From contig CAKRQV010000002.1 of NCBI GenBank assembly GCA_934394565.1, forward strand, positions 62,001 through 126,000: 64,000 nucleotides of DNA, in the 5' to 3' direction. The notes below the pieces were generated by a model. The model did no database searches and was not told the DNA's origin. It saw nothing but the letters and a program-made list of their open reading frames with translations. Shown here in pieces: positions 7,944 to 16,176 of this stretch (within the stretch, counting starts at the first letter, position 1; the number at the start of each line of letters is the position of its first letter). The stretch is from an uncultured Lachnospiraceae bacterium. GTDB lineage: Bacteria; Bacillota; Clostridia; Lachnospirales; Lachnospiraceae. The position numbers and the translations under genes are program-made.

Positions 7944-9044
7944 TTAAATCTTTCCCTCTTTTTTTGCATAAGCCAGTATTTCCCGCAAGCCTTCTGCATA
8001 TTCTCCGAGAGACTCTATATTCAAAGTATATATCACCTTATTGCACTTGTCTATCCATTTTTTGGCCCGTAAAACAGCCTCCTTACTTATCGGCTCAAAC
8101 GGTGCTGTACTGATCGTTTCTTCTGCAAGTGCCATTGCTGAAGGATAATCCAGATCATTTTCCCACAATATCCCTGTCACAAAAGGAATATTGTCTCTTT
8201 GCAGTCTTCGATAGATGGGTGTAGCGCTGCCATTGCCAGCGATCACAAACACCTTTGGTGTCCCCTGTACCCGCGCAAGCTCCAGATTTCCTGTTCTTTC
8301 TTCATATGTACCGGTTGTCATCTGATACAGCCTGGGAATATATCCTGCTGTAAAAATCTCTTCCGGAGTACCAAAGCGATCAATATGATCTCCTTTTACA
8401 CACGCAATCTTATCAGAGATCCTGCCTGCCAGATCAAGCTCATGCAAAGACATGATCACAGACAGATTTCTTTTTCGTGACATGTTCTGTATGATAGAGA
8501 GAAACTCCAGCTTGTAACGGATATCCAGAAAGGATGTAGGTTCATCCAGAACAATGATATCCGGCTGCTGGCAAAGCGCCCTGGCCAGCATTACTCTTTG
8601 CTTTTGTCCATCGCTTGTTTTTGAAAAATCACGATCTGCCAGCGTATGTATTCCGACAAGCTCCATGGATTCCTCTACGATACTCTTGTCACTCTCTGTC
8701 AGGACGCCGAATTTTCCGGTATACGGATAACGCCCGGTAGCCACAACCTCACGACACGTCATCATTTCCGGATGTATCCTTTCTGTCAATACAACCGACA
8801 GATGTTTTGAAAGCTCTTGCCCTTCATACGTATCCATCGACTGACCATCGAGCACAGCCACTCCTCCCAATGGCTTTAGCTGCCGGATAATACTTCGGAG
8901 AATAGTTGTCTTTCCCGCACCGTTAGGGCCGATAAGCGTCAGGATCTCGCCTCTTTTTATCTGAAGACAGATATTCTGGATCAACGGTTTTCCATGATAC
9001 CCCACAGTGAATCCTTCTGTATAAAAATAAAATTCGTCTTTCAT
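7944..9044 (-). CDS. FecE/BtuD-type ABC transporter ATPase with C-terminal extension
   Basis: 366 residues. The first ~255 form an ABC ATPase: Walker A GPNGAGKTT, signature SDGQKQRVMLARAL, Walker B IIVLDEPTSFLD, and an H-loop MSLHELDL. This is the family that powers uptake of ferric siderophores, haem or B12. A further ~105 residues follow (from VFVIAGNGSATPIYRRL), an alpha/beta-looking extension absent from plain BtuD/FecE. Its function is unknown; a metabolite-sensing or coupling role is possible. The real start is the ATG after AGGAAG; four bases separate it from the permease gene. Confidence 0.88.
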   Translation of the reverse strand: MKDEFYFYTEGFTVGYHGKPLIQNICLQIKRGEILTLIGPNGAGKTTILRSIIRQLKPLGGVAVLDGQSMDTYEGQELSKHLSVVLTERIHPEMMTCREVVATGRYPYTGKFGVLTESDKSIVEESMELVGIHTLADRDFSKTSDGQKQRVMLARALCQQPDIIVLDEPTSFLDIRYKLEFLSIIQNMSRKRNLSVIMSLHELDLAGRISDKIACVKGDHIDRFGTPEEIFTAGYIPRLYQMTTGTYEERTGNLELARVQGTPKVFVIAGNGSATPIYRRLQRDNIPFVTGILWENDLDYPSAMALAEETISTAPFEPISKEAVLRAKKWIDKCNKVIYTLNIESLGEYAEGLREILAYAKKEGKI

Positions 9045-9048
9045 AGGC

Positions 9049-10062
9049 TTATGCTTCCTTTTCTTTTCTGCGATGCACCATGATATATATAACAACCGGA
9101 GCACCAAATACAGCGGTCACTGTACTGATGGATAGCTCCGTTGGTGAAAAAAGGGTTCGTGCCAAAAGATCACAAAAAAGACAAAATACCGAACCGCCCA
9201 GAAAGCAGGCAGGAATCATCAGAATCGGTTTCGCCGTTTTAAACAGATTTTTAACCAGATGCGGCACTGCAATACCCACAAAAGAGACCGGCCCGGCAAA
9301 TGCTGTCACACAGGCAGACAAAATACTTGACAAAAGCACCAAAAGCACTCTGAAGCGCTGTACATTCAATCCCATGTTTCTTGCATAGGCTTCTCCCATC
9401 TGATAGGCGCTCAACGGCTTTGACATCAAAAACACCCCAACCGACGTTACCAGAATCACGATCGCCATAACAGATACATTCTGCCATGTAATCCCGGAAA
9501 AGCTTCCCTTTGACCAGTTATGCAGATTTACAATATCCGCATCATCCGCAAAAGTCACCACAAAATCTGTAATTGCCGAACAGATATAGCCGATCATGAC
9601 ACCACTTACGATCAGCATAGCCATCTGATCCATCACCCTTGACATCAGAATCACAAAGCCCATGCAAAGCATGGCACCTGCAAAAGCCGCCAGGATCATA
9701 ACCCATGAGCTCAGTGTAAGGGCATTTCCCAGTGCAGCTACCATGACAAGCGCTACGACAAGCTTTGCCCCTGAAGAAATACCCAGCGTAAACGGGCCCG
9801 CAATCGGATTATGAAAAAATGTCTGTAAAAGATATCCTGACAAAGCCAGTCCACCACCAAGGATTGCTGCCGCAAGTGCTCTGGGATATCTGATCTGCAT
9901 CACAATGTCCGTATATGTTTCATCCTGTCCGGCACCAAGTAAAATGGCCGGGATATCCTTAAATGGCACATTGACACTGCCAATGCAGATATTTAACAGG
10001 ATCAGGAACACCAGAAGTATGCAAAGTAAAGTATAGGCCGCAAAATATCTGTGTTTTTTCAT
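9049..10062 (-). CDS. FecCD/BtuC-family ABC permease
   Basis: 337 residues with about ten membrane helices and the BtuC/FecCD core motifs: RYPRALAAAILGGGLALSG in the N-half, NPIAGPFTLGISSGAKL, and GPVSFVGIAVPHLVK before the ATPase-contact loop. Such permeases import vitamin B12, haem or ferric-siderophore complexes. GGAG precedes the ATG and it follows the binding-protein gene by three bases. Located in the cobalamin-riboswitch operon, its likely cargo is a corrinoid or a related metallo-tetrapyrrole, but the sequence alone does not decide. Confidence 0.9.
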   Translation of the reverse strand: MKKHRYFAAYTLLCILLVFLILLNICIGSVNVPFKDIPAILLGAGQDETYTDIVMQIRYPRALAAAILGGGLALSGYLLQTFFHNPIAGPFTLGISSGAKLVVALVMVAALGNALTLSSWVMILAAFAGAMLCMGFVILMSRVMDQMAMLIVSGVMIGYICSAITDFVVTFADDADIVNLHNWSKGSFSGITWQNVSVMAIVILVTSVGVFLMSKPLSAYQMGEAYARNMGLNVQRFRVLLVLLSSILSACVTAFAGPVSFVGIAVPHLVKNLFKTAKPILMIPACFLGGSVFCLFCDLLARTLFSPTELSISTVTAVFGAPVVIYIMVHRRKEKEA

Positions 10063-10065
10063 GTT

Positions 10066-11208
10066 TTACTCCAGTCTGTATAAATACACCAGATCCGCAT
10101 CATCGTTTTCCAGCATACGGTGGATATCACCGGTAATCGTACCCAGCGACATCGTGGACTGGTAGAGGTTTTTTGTTGTACAGTACACATGGCCTTCCTG
10201 CACGGCTTTGCATTTCTGCAAAAGCGGGCTTTTCGCCAAAAGGTCCTCCAGCGTGTCCAGTTCTCCGTCTATCGTACTGTTATAGATCATATAATCCGCA
10301 TCTTTTGCTTTTGCATAGAATTCTTCCATCTGCATGGAGATCGTAGACGTTGCTTCTGCATCTTTACCCAGATCCTCAAAGATATACTTTCCGCCCGCAT
10401 CTTCGATCATTTTTGGCAGATAGTCCGACGATTTTCGTACATTTACTTCTCCATTGCTTGTTACATAGAAAAAGGCCACTGTCTTGCCTGTTTTATCCGT
10501 ATTTCCCACTTTTGCAAAGGCTTCTTCTTCTCTTTCAAAGGCTTTTTCTGCTTCTTTCTCATGATCCGTCAGAAGTCCATACAGCTTCACCCATTCCGTT
10601 CTTCCAAGCGGTTCCGGCTCATAGCTGGATCTGTCCACCAAGACGGCGATATTGAAGCGTTCCAGCTGTTCCTGCACCTCCGGGCTGTGACCGATCATTG
10701 TGTTTTCTATTGCCAGGCTGCAGTTTTCTGCACGAATCATTTCATAATCCGGCGCAGAATACTTTCCGGCATACAAAATATCCCCTCTTTGCATGGCTTC
10801 TCTGGCCTCCGGTATGTACCAATTGTCTGCCTGAAGCCCGCTGAAGCGTATCGTATCAAGAGCATCCAGCGAAACAAACATATCCATAACCGCGGAAGCT
10901 ACCAGGTACATATTTTTGAGAGGCTTTTGCAGCACTGTAATATCCTCTGAAAGATCTTTTGGCGCCTTTTTTCCCTCTGGAACCACCAGATACCGGCTGC
11001 CATCTGCAATTGTTATAAGAGCATACCCGTCTTCGTAATAATCCACAGCAAACTCTTTTGCATAGGATGTTTCCAGACTGCTTGTATATGTCAGGCTGCT
11101 ACTTACCGCAGTATCCCTGTTTTCAATGGTTTTGTTTTCTTTGGCACCACAGGCAGTCAAAAGCCCCACCAATAAAACTGCCAGTAAGACCATTCTCTTT
11201 TTCTTCAT
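10066..11208 (-). CDS. ABC transporter substrate-binding lipoprotein (FecB/BtuF type)
   Basis: 380 residues. A lipoprotein signal with lipobox LLTAC is followed by a periplasmic-binding-protein fold of the FecB/BtuF class: an N-lobe (residues ~85-190 with LDALDTIRFSG), a long connecting helix, and a C-lobe including KTVAFFYVTSNGEVNVRKSSDYLPKM. It would sit on the outer membrane face and hand substrate to the adjacent permease. It overlaps the preceding gene by four bases (ATGA), showing translational coupling with the NEAT-like protein. Substrate is inferred from the B12 riboswitch: corrinoid, tetrapyrrole or cobalt chelate. Confidence 0.87.
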   Translation of the reverse strand: MKKKRMVLLAVLLVGLLTACGAKENKTIENRDTAVSSSLTYTSSLETSYAKEFAVDYYEDGYALITIADGSRYLVVPEGKKAPKDLSEDITVLQKPLKNMYLVASAVMDMFVSLDALDTIRFSGLQADNWYIPEAREAMQRGDILYAGKYSAPDYEMIRAENCSLAIENTMIGHSPEVQEQLERFNIAVLVDRSSYEPEPLGRTEWVKLYGLLTDHEKEAEKAFEREEEAFAKVGNTDKTGKTVAFFYVTSNGEVNVRKSSDYLPKMIEDAGGKYIFEDLGKDAEATSTISMQMEEFYAKAKDADYMIYNSTIDGELDTLEDLLAKSPLLQKCKAVQEGHVYCTTKNLYQSTMSLGTITGDIHRMLENDDADLVYLYRLE

Positions 11209-11654
11209 ACTTTCTTTTTCCTTCTATTTTTTCCTATCACAACTGCTGCAGTCACTACAGCACACACAAGGAAAATCCCTCCAAACAATATTCCTGTATT
11301 CCTGTCCGACGCTTTTGCAGGTTTTACAGAGGCAGAGGCAAATGTAAGTGTGTACTCGATCTCATGCGGAATACTCATCGCTGTAGTGTCTGCTGTAACT
11401 GGTATAGCCTCATCAAATGCCGAAACCGGTACCTCGAACACAGAATTCCCCTCTGTATTTACAGGCAGCAGTTTTTCATCCTTCACCACCATATAGTCAT
11501 AGTGAGAGCTGCTCCATTCAATCCGCGCGATTTTTTCTCCCGACTGTACTGTAAGCTCTGCCGGTGATGTGATACCTGCTCTTCCAGATCCTCCCTCAAG
11601 CTGTACATCCACTGTATATAAGCCATCTTCAAGCTGCAGATTTTCACTTTCCAT
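11205..11654 (-). CDS. NEAT-like domain protein with C-terminal membrane anchor
   Basis: 149 residues from the ATG preceded by AGGAGAAGG. An ~100-residue beta-rich domain (LEDGLYTVDVQL, then AELTVQSGEKIARIEW, and FEVPVSAFDEAIPV) resembles NEAT-type haem/iron-transport domains and is clearly related to the domain in the next upstream gene. A single membrane helix (GILFGGIFLVCAVVTAAVVIG) and a basic tail (KNRRKKKV) follow. That topology predicts an outside domain, yet I see no N-terminal signal peptide. The upstream bases hold only a 31-codon overlapping frame (start 11739, stop 11644), which is not hydrophobic. Loss of a signal peptide or an unusual export route are both possible. Confidence 0.7.
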   Translation of the reverse strand: MESENLQLEDGLYTVDVQLEGGSGRAGITSPAELTVQSGEKIARIEWSSSHYDYMVVKDEKLLPVNTEGNSVFEVPVSAFDEAIPVTADTTAMSIPHEIEYTLTFASASVKPAKASDRNTGILFGGIFLVCAVVTAAVVIGKNRRKKKV

Positions 11655-11712
11655 AGTCCTTCTCCTCTTCGTCCGGATAAGTTTCCGGAGCGATGTATCC
11701 TCTTTTAGTAGT

Positions 11713-11754
11713 AAAGGCTGCTGCAAAACATGTCCTCATGCTGCAGCAGCCTTT
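11713..11754 (-). other. Perfect 13-bp stem-loop between the two NEAT-like genes
   Basis: AAAGGCTGCTGCA and its exact complement flank a 16-base loop. No T-run follows on the minus strand, so it is more likely an mRNA-processing or stability hairpin that sets the ratio of the flanking operon genes than a terminator. Confidence 0.5.
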
Positions 11755-11768
11755 GTAGATTCTGTATT

Positions 11769-12344
11769 TTAGTCTTCCAACGGCACAGGATTCGACACAG
11801 AAACCTTATGATCATACCAGGTTCCCTTTGTTCCTATAAGTGCCAGATCAAACTCTTCATCCAATGCCGGAACCGGCACATCAAATCCATACACTTCTTC
11901 TGTTGTGCCATCCTCGTATGTCACTGTATCAGTCGTCGGCTCTAGTAGCTGTGCACCATCCTTTTTTGCATCCTTGGCAAGACCGGCATACAGATTCACG
12001 ATTTTTTTGGAAGACAGTGAGATATGTATCGTCATCTGTCCGTCCTTTACCGTCAGTCTGCCTACACCGTCACATGCCTCATTTACATGGAACATGCTGC
12101 TGTCTGTATCAAACGCTGCAGAATATACACCATCCTCCAGTGCAGCTGCTGTATTATCCGTCGGTGCACTCTCATCAACAGGAGCTATGTCACTTGTTAC
12201 GCCGGAGGACTCTGCCTCTGTTGTCTGAGAACCTGTCGCCTTAGATGCTTCTGCCTGTGTTTTGTCCTGCTGTCCGCCACAACCGGCTAGCACGGTCAGG
12301 CCCAAGGTTGCTGCAGTCATCAGTATAGCTATCCTTTTTTTCAT
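11769..12344 (-). CDS. NEAT-like domain lipoprotein
   Basis: 191 residues: signal peptide with lipobox VLAGC, a low-complexity Gln/Ser/Thr/Glu linker (~residues 25-65), then one beta-rich domain (ALEDGVYSAAFDT..., GRLTVKDGQMTIHISLSSK..., FDVPVPALDEEFDLALIG). The DGVY opening, the VKDG strand and the F-x-VPV-x-A-x-DE ending match the domain of the downstream anchored protein and recall NEAT domains, which bind haem or other porphyrins on Gram-positive surfaces. No Tyr-based S-x-x-x-x-Y haem motif is obvious, so the ligand may differ. It lies in the B12-riboswitch operon between the lipoprotein chelatase and the transporter. Confidence 0.72.
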   Translation of the reverse strand: MKKRIAILMTAATLGLTVLAGCGGQQDKTQAEASKATGSQTTEAESSGVTSDIAPVDESAPTDNTAAALEDGVYSAAFDTDSSMFHVNEACDGVGRLTVKDGQMTIHISLSSKKIVNLYAGLAKDAKKDGAQLLEPTTDTVTYEDGTTEEVYGFDVPVPALDEEFDLALIGTKGTWYDHKVSVSNPVPLED

Positions 12345-12367
12345 AAAATACAAGTCCGTCCTTTACT

Positions 12368-13657
12368 TTATTTCATTGCCTCAGCTGTGTGAGCAACATA
12401 GATATCCTGAATAGCCTTGATCTGTCCAAGACCTTCGATCTGCACATCTACATTTTCAAACTTACCGGAAGCTTTGAACTGGCTTAACCAGGAATCATCA
12501 TCATCGCCAGCCATATCGTTGTTTGCATGATCACCGGCAACAACCATCAGCGGACGAAGGATAACCTTTGTATAACCGGCTTCGGCTACTTTTTCGATAA
12601 CAGCTTCACAAGCTGTGTCTTCCGGCTCGCCCTCTACTGTACCGATAAATACATTATCATAGCCAAGCTCCTGCATCTGTGTCTGCATCTGGCTGTATGT
12701 AATCTTTGCTGTATGAGATGTACCATGTCCCATAAATACAAAAGCTGTCTTGTCTTCCTTAACAGCATCCAGAGAATCATAACCGGCTGTCTTTACAGCT
12801 TCTGCTGTGATAGCCTCTGCTGCGGCTTTCTTGTCGTCGTTGATTGCGGAAGCATCAGCTCCAACCTCGCCAAGGAGCGGCTCAGCTACTTTTACAGACT
12901 CAAATTTGTCTTTATAAGAATCCACAGCCTCCATCAGCTCATCATACTCCGCACCATGCATCAGATGTGTCGGCTGTACAACCAGATTTTTTACACCATT
13001 TGCTACTGCACGATCAAGTGCCTGATCCATATTATCGATATGCTCATCGTCTCTTGCCTGCACATGATTGATGATGATCTGTGCTGTAAATGCACGTCTG
13101 ACAGACCAGTCCGGATAAGCTGCCTGCAGCGCATCCTCAACACCCTTGATATCCTCTGCACGGCTATCGTTAAAGGACGTACCAAAGCTTACGACCAGGA
13201 GTTCATTTTCACCGATATCATCCCCGTTGCGCGGATCATCCTTGGAAGCATCGCCGGTATCTCTGCCAAAATAATCCGGATCTGCCTCTTCTCCTTCAAC
13301 CATCTCTTTCTGCGCATCTGTCAGTGCATCCCATGCTTCTTTTGCTTCCTTACACTGTGCATCTGTGTTCTCGGTTCTTTCCTGTACATAGATCGCATCG
13401 ATCAGCTCTGCCACATGATCAGCTGCGGCTTTGTCAGCATCTTCCTCAGTTGCAGATGCTTCAGCAGCTGCAGATGCTGTTTCTGTGGCTGCCGTACTTG
13501 ACTCCGCTGCAGCAGAAGCAGTCTCTGACTGTGCTGCACTCTCAACCGGTGTCGAAGATACTGCGGTGCTTGAAGAAGCATTGCCTCCACAGCCAACGAT
13601 CATGGATGCTGTCAAAGCACCTACACACAATACTGTTGCAAATTTTCTCTTCATCAT
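12368..13657 (-). CDS. cbiK: Lipoprotein CbiK-type sirohydrochlorin cobaltochelatase
   Basis: 429 residues. It has a signal peptide ending in a lipobox (IVGC), then ~80 residues of Ser/Ala/Thr/Glu-rich linker and a short helical segment. A full CbiK chelatase domain runs from ELLVVSFGTSFNDSR to the end. Both family metal-site histidines are kept: FMGHGTSH and PLMVVAGDHANNDMAG. CbiK normally inserts cobalt into sirohydrochlorin in the cytosol; a lipobox places this one outside. A periplasmic paralogue (CbiKp) is known in Desulfovibrio vulgaris. It is first in a transporter operon directly below a cobalamin riboswitch. GGGAGG precedes the chosen ATG. A second, cytosolic CbiK is encoded near 32-33 kb. 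It could also act on other metals or tetrapyrroles. Confidence 0.88.
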   Translation of the reverse strand: MMKRKFATVLCVGALTASMIVGCGGNASSSTAVSSTPVESAAQSETASAAAESSTAATETASAAAEASATEEDADKAAADHVAELIDAIYVQERTENTDAQCKEAKEAWDALTDAQKEMVEGEEADPDYFGRDTGDASKDDPRNGDDIGENELLVVSFGTSFNDSRAEDIKGVEDALQAAYPDWSVRRAFTAQIIINHVQARDDEHIDNMDQALDRAVANGVKNLVVQPTHLMHGAEYDELMEAVDSYKDKFESVKVAEPLLGEVGADASAINDDKKAAAEAITAEAVKTAGYDSLDAVKEDKTAFVFMGHGTSHTAKITYSQMQTQMQELGYDNVFIGTVEGEPEDTACEAVIEKVAEAGYTKVILRPLMVVAGDHANNDMAGDDDDSWLSQFKASGKFENVDVQIEGLGQIKAIQDIYVAHTAEAMK

Positions 13658-13734
13658 TTTCTTATCCTCCCGAAAAATGATTAATGTATTATGCATACAT
13701 AAACCACACATAGACGGGAGTCAATGAAATGTGA

Positions 13735-13829
13735 CAACTATGAGAAACACTCTGTGCGATTTTCGCAAGATATCGCGGCAGTCGCCAAGGTCTCACGCAA
13801 GCACGGACTTTGGCTCGTTGCTCGCATAA
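13735..13829 (-). repeat. Dispersed ~95-bp terminator-linked repeat, copy A (degenerate)
   Basis: Read on the minus strand it begins with TTATGCGAGCAACGAGCC, immediately after the T-run of the riboswitch terminator, and ends in GTTTCTCATAGTTGT. The second hairpin of the element is decayed in this copy, since its two arms no longer match. It lies between the riboswitch terminator and the lipoprotein CbiK start codon. Confidence 0.85.
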
Positions 13830-13857
13830 AAAAATCCAACGCAAAAAAGCGCTGGAT
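13828..13857 (-). terminator. Expression-platform terminator of the cobalamin riboswitch
   Basis: On the minus strand ATCCAGCGC, a T6 loop and GCGTTGGAT form a 9-bp stem with one G-U pair, followed directly by T7. It lies about 40-70 bases past the aptamer and ahead of the operon's first gene, so B12 binding most likely causes premature termination. Confidence 0.85.
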
Positions 13858-13894
13858 TGAGTGTATCTGTCCTCATTCGGTACAATCAATCCTC

Positions 13895-14085
13895 GTGATC
13901 TGGAATATCGCATTCCCCGTACCACAGTCTGGCAGGTCTCCTGGCTCACAGCTACGCATACAACCGCCTTCCCGATAGGATCAGTGACATATATGGCCGT
14001 ATACTTCTGCTTACAGTGACGAGATCGCGCAGGATTCTCACCTGCTTCCCTATTCTCCGCCTTATACAGGCGGCACCAGCTGTTT
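13895..14085 (-). ncRNA. Cobalamin (B12) riboswitch
   Basis: The minus strand carries the aptamer hallmarks in order: a GGTGCC-containing stem, AATAGGGAAGC, GGTGAGAATCC, the CGTCACTGTAA core, GTCACTG, GGGAAGGCG, and the B12 box AGCCAGGAGACCTGCC (13931-13946). A terminator follows downstream. It should switch off the CbiK-NEAT-ABC operon when adenosylcobalamin or a related corrinoid is plentiful. Boundaries are approximate; the class is not in doubt. Confidence 0.95.
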
Positions 14086-14115
14086 CTTATGCAGTTTTAT
14101 GTATCCATTAGCTGC

Positions 14116-14143
14116 ATTATAGCACTCTTTGTTAAAAATTCAA
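14116..14143 (-). promoter_or_regulatory. Promoter of the B12-riboswitch operon
   Basis: TTGAAT and TATAAT on the minus strand are separated by 16 bases and lie just upstream of the aptamer, fitting transcription that starts into the riboswitch. Confidence 0.75.
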
Positions 14144-14194
14144 CATATTTGCCAGATAATTTACAATATATTGACGATTTTCTTGTATTTTCAT

Positions 14195-15403
14195 CTATAC
14201 ACTTACAATAGACTGAACAAAATGCTGAAAAACCTGCCGGAAACACCACAAAAGCGAAACCCTGTACACATCCTGCCTAAGCTGTATTCTGCTTTTTTTT
14301 ATGCACTGCCCGCCAAGCCAGTACCTTACCTCCCCGCAGTCCATCCCCGCAGCTGCAGGCGCTTCCAAAGTGCTGACATAACGATACGTGGCGCGTATGG
14401 TTTCTTCCGTTCCCAGCAATACTGTGGTCACTGACTTTTCCGGTACTTCTGTAAGCCAAACCTTCGGATTTCTTTTTTCTCCCCATCCATACACTGCACC
14501 CTCGGCCGGTATCTCTGCCTCAAATTGCAAGGGCACAATCGTATGCAATCTATAATTCTCTTTGCCATATTGCAAAAGCGTCAGTGCATCCTTCCATTTC
14601 CATGTTTTGTTTCCCGGCCATCCACAGCCAAGCAACGCAATTACAAAGGTACGGCCTTCGCTCTTTACTGCACAGACATAACAGTATCCTGCATCATTTG
14701 TAAATCCTGTCTTTCCGCTTAAAACGCCTTTCGTCATCCGTAAAAACTGATTATGGTTTGTACAGCTGTAATTCATCTGTCCTTCCAGATCCGAAAAGCT
14801 GTGGTTTTCCTTCTGCGTAATTGCAAGAAACTGCTCTGCCTGTAAAGACTGTCCTGTACAGTAGCGCATAATAGCAGCCAGATCAGCAGCTGTTGTGTGA
14901 TGTGTCCCTTTTGCATCTTTGGCATCCAACCCATTCGGTGTAATAAAATATGTGTTCTCACAGCCAAGCTCTTTTGCTTTTTCATTCATCCGCCGGGCAA
15001 AGGCTTCCACTGAACCATCCAGATGCTCTGCCAGCATCACCGCTGCATCGTTATAGGATTCCAGCATCAGGGCATATAAAAGATCCTTTAACAGAAACCT
15101 TTGGCCCTTTTGCACTCCCAGACGCACCTTTGGCTGCTTTACGGCATTTTGCGAAGCGATCACGGTCTCTGTCAGATCACAGTTTTCCAAAATAAGGATA
15201 CAGGTCATGATCTTTGTCGTACTGGCCATGGCCATTTCCTGTGTTTCATTTTTTCCATATAAAATACGCCCGCTGTCCCCGTCCATCAGACAGGCTCCGC
15301 GGGCGTACAGCCGGCCGGGATCCGTCTGGGCAGCCCGGCAGTTTATACATACCATATACTCGAGAAAAACCAGAACGCACAGCGCTGTTACCAGTTTTTT
15401 CAT
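14195..15403 (-). CDS. D-alanyl-D-alanine carboxypeptidase (penicillin-binding, DacF-like)
   Basis: 402 residues with an N-terminal signal sequence and a penicillin-binding serine-peptidase fold. The active-site tetrad STTK lies in MASTTKIMT, the SYN motif in LESYND, and the KTG box in LSGKTGFTND. These enzymes trim the terminal D-Ala of peptidoglycan stem peptides outside the membrane. The C-terminal ~110 residues form the usual PBP5-type beta domain. The frame opens with a GTG, but the ATG five codons later has AAAGGA in place and gives a cleaner signal peptide. It lies upstream of the B12 operon promoter, next to scpB. Confidence 0.9.
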   Translation of the reverse strand: MKKLVTALCVLVFLEYMVCINCRAAQTDPGRLYARGACLMDGDSGRILYGKNETQEMAMASTTKIMTCILILENCDLTETVIASQNAVKQPKVRLGVQKGQRFLLKDLLYALMLESYNDAAVMLAEHLDGSVEAFARRMNEKAKELGCENTYFITPNGLDAKDAKGTHHTTAADLAAIMRYCTGQSLQAEQFLAITQKENHSFSDLEGQMNYSCTNHNQFLRMTKGVLSGKTGFTNDAGYCYVCAVKSEGRTFVIALLGCGWPGNKTWKWKDALTLLQYGKENYRLHTIVPLQFEAEIPAEGAVYGWGEKRNPKVWLTEVPEKSVTTVLLGTEETIRATYRYVSTLEAPAAAGMDCGEVRYWLGGQCIKKSRIQLRQDVYRVSLLWCFRQVFQHFVQSIVSV

Positions 15404-15447
15404 GGTTTTTCCTTTCACCTTTTATTGCAGCTATATAGCCTTATTCT

Positions 15448-16176
15448 TTACAACTCATCTTCTTCTGAAATGCTTTCGCTGTGTGCTTCACTTTCGCCTT
15501 CAGCAGCTTTTGGGGGCTTTTCAGCAAACATTCCCTCTGTATCCAGAATCTCCTCCGGGAACTCGATCTGAAGACCGTCCCCCTGGATTTCTTCTTTGTT
15601 TTCCTCTTCCGGCTTTTCATCCTTGAAGATCTCGGCCTCAGCCTCGGCCTTAAAATCCTCCATTTTGACCGTACTTACCTCAGGCAGCTCGGAAATCGCA
15701 GAAACACCGAATTTGCGTAAAAATTCCTGCGTCGTGCCAAAAAGGATCGGACGGCCCGGTGCATCCAGACGACCAAGCTCCGTGACCAGATTGTACTCGA
15801 CAAGGCGGTTGACCGCATGATCCGACTTCACACCGCGGATCTTTTCAATCTCTGATTTCGTAATCGGCTGCTTATAAGCAATGATCGACAGCGTTTCCAA
15901 CATAACATCCGTCAACACCGCCTTTTTCGGCTGGGATGCCAGCCGGATCAGAACGTTATAATATTCTTTCTTCGTGCAGAGCTGCCATGAATCTTCCAGC
16001 TCCAGCAGGCGGATACCTCTGTTTTCTTCCTCGTAGCGGATGCGCAGACCATCGATCAGCTTCCTTGTTGTCTCCTTATCCTGCTCTATGGCTTTGGCAA
16101 TACTTGTAGTATCCACCGGCTCACCCATAGTAAACAGGATTGCTTCAATCGCTGCTTCCAGCTGCGGTATCGTCAT
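15448..16176 (-). CDS. scpB: Segregation and condensation protein B
   Basis: 242 residues. Two winged-helix domains (from IPQLEAAIEAILFTMGEPV to about residue 165) match ScpB, the kite subunit that with ScpA and SMC forms the bacterial condensin. Motifs include TLSIIAYKQPITKSEIE and GRLDAPGRPILFGTT. The last ~70 residues are very acidic (Glu/Asp-rich), a common disordered ScpB tail. AGGAGG precedes the ATG, which lies inside the scpA coding region: the two genes overlap by about 30 bases, as is usual for scpA-scpB coupling. Confidence 0.95.
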   Translation of the reverse strand: MTIPQLEAAIEAILFTMGEPVDTTSIAKAIEQDKETTRKLIDGLRIRYEEENRGIRLLELEDSWQLCTKKEYYNVLIRLASQPKKAVLTDVMLETLSIIAYKQPITKSEIEKIRGVKSDHAVNRLVEYNLVTELGRLDAPGRPILFGTTQEFLRKFGVSAISELPEVSTVKMEDFKAEAEAEIFKDEKPEEENKEEIQGDGLQIEFPEEILDTEGMFAEKPPKAAEGESEAHSESISEEDEL

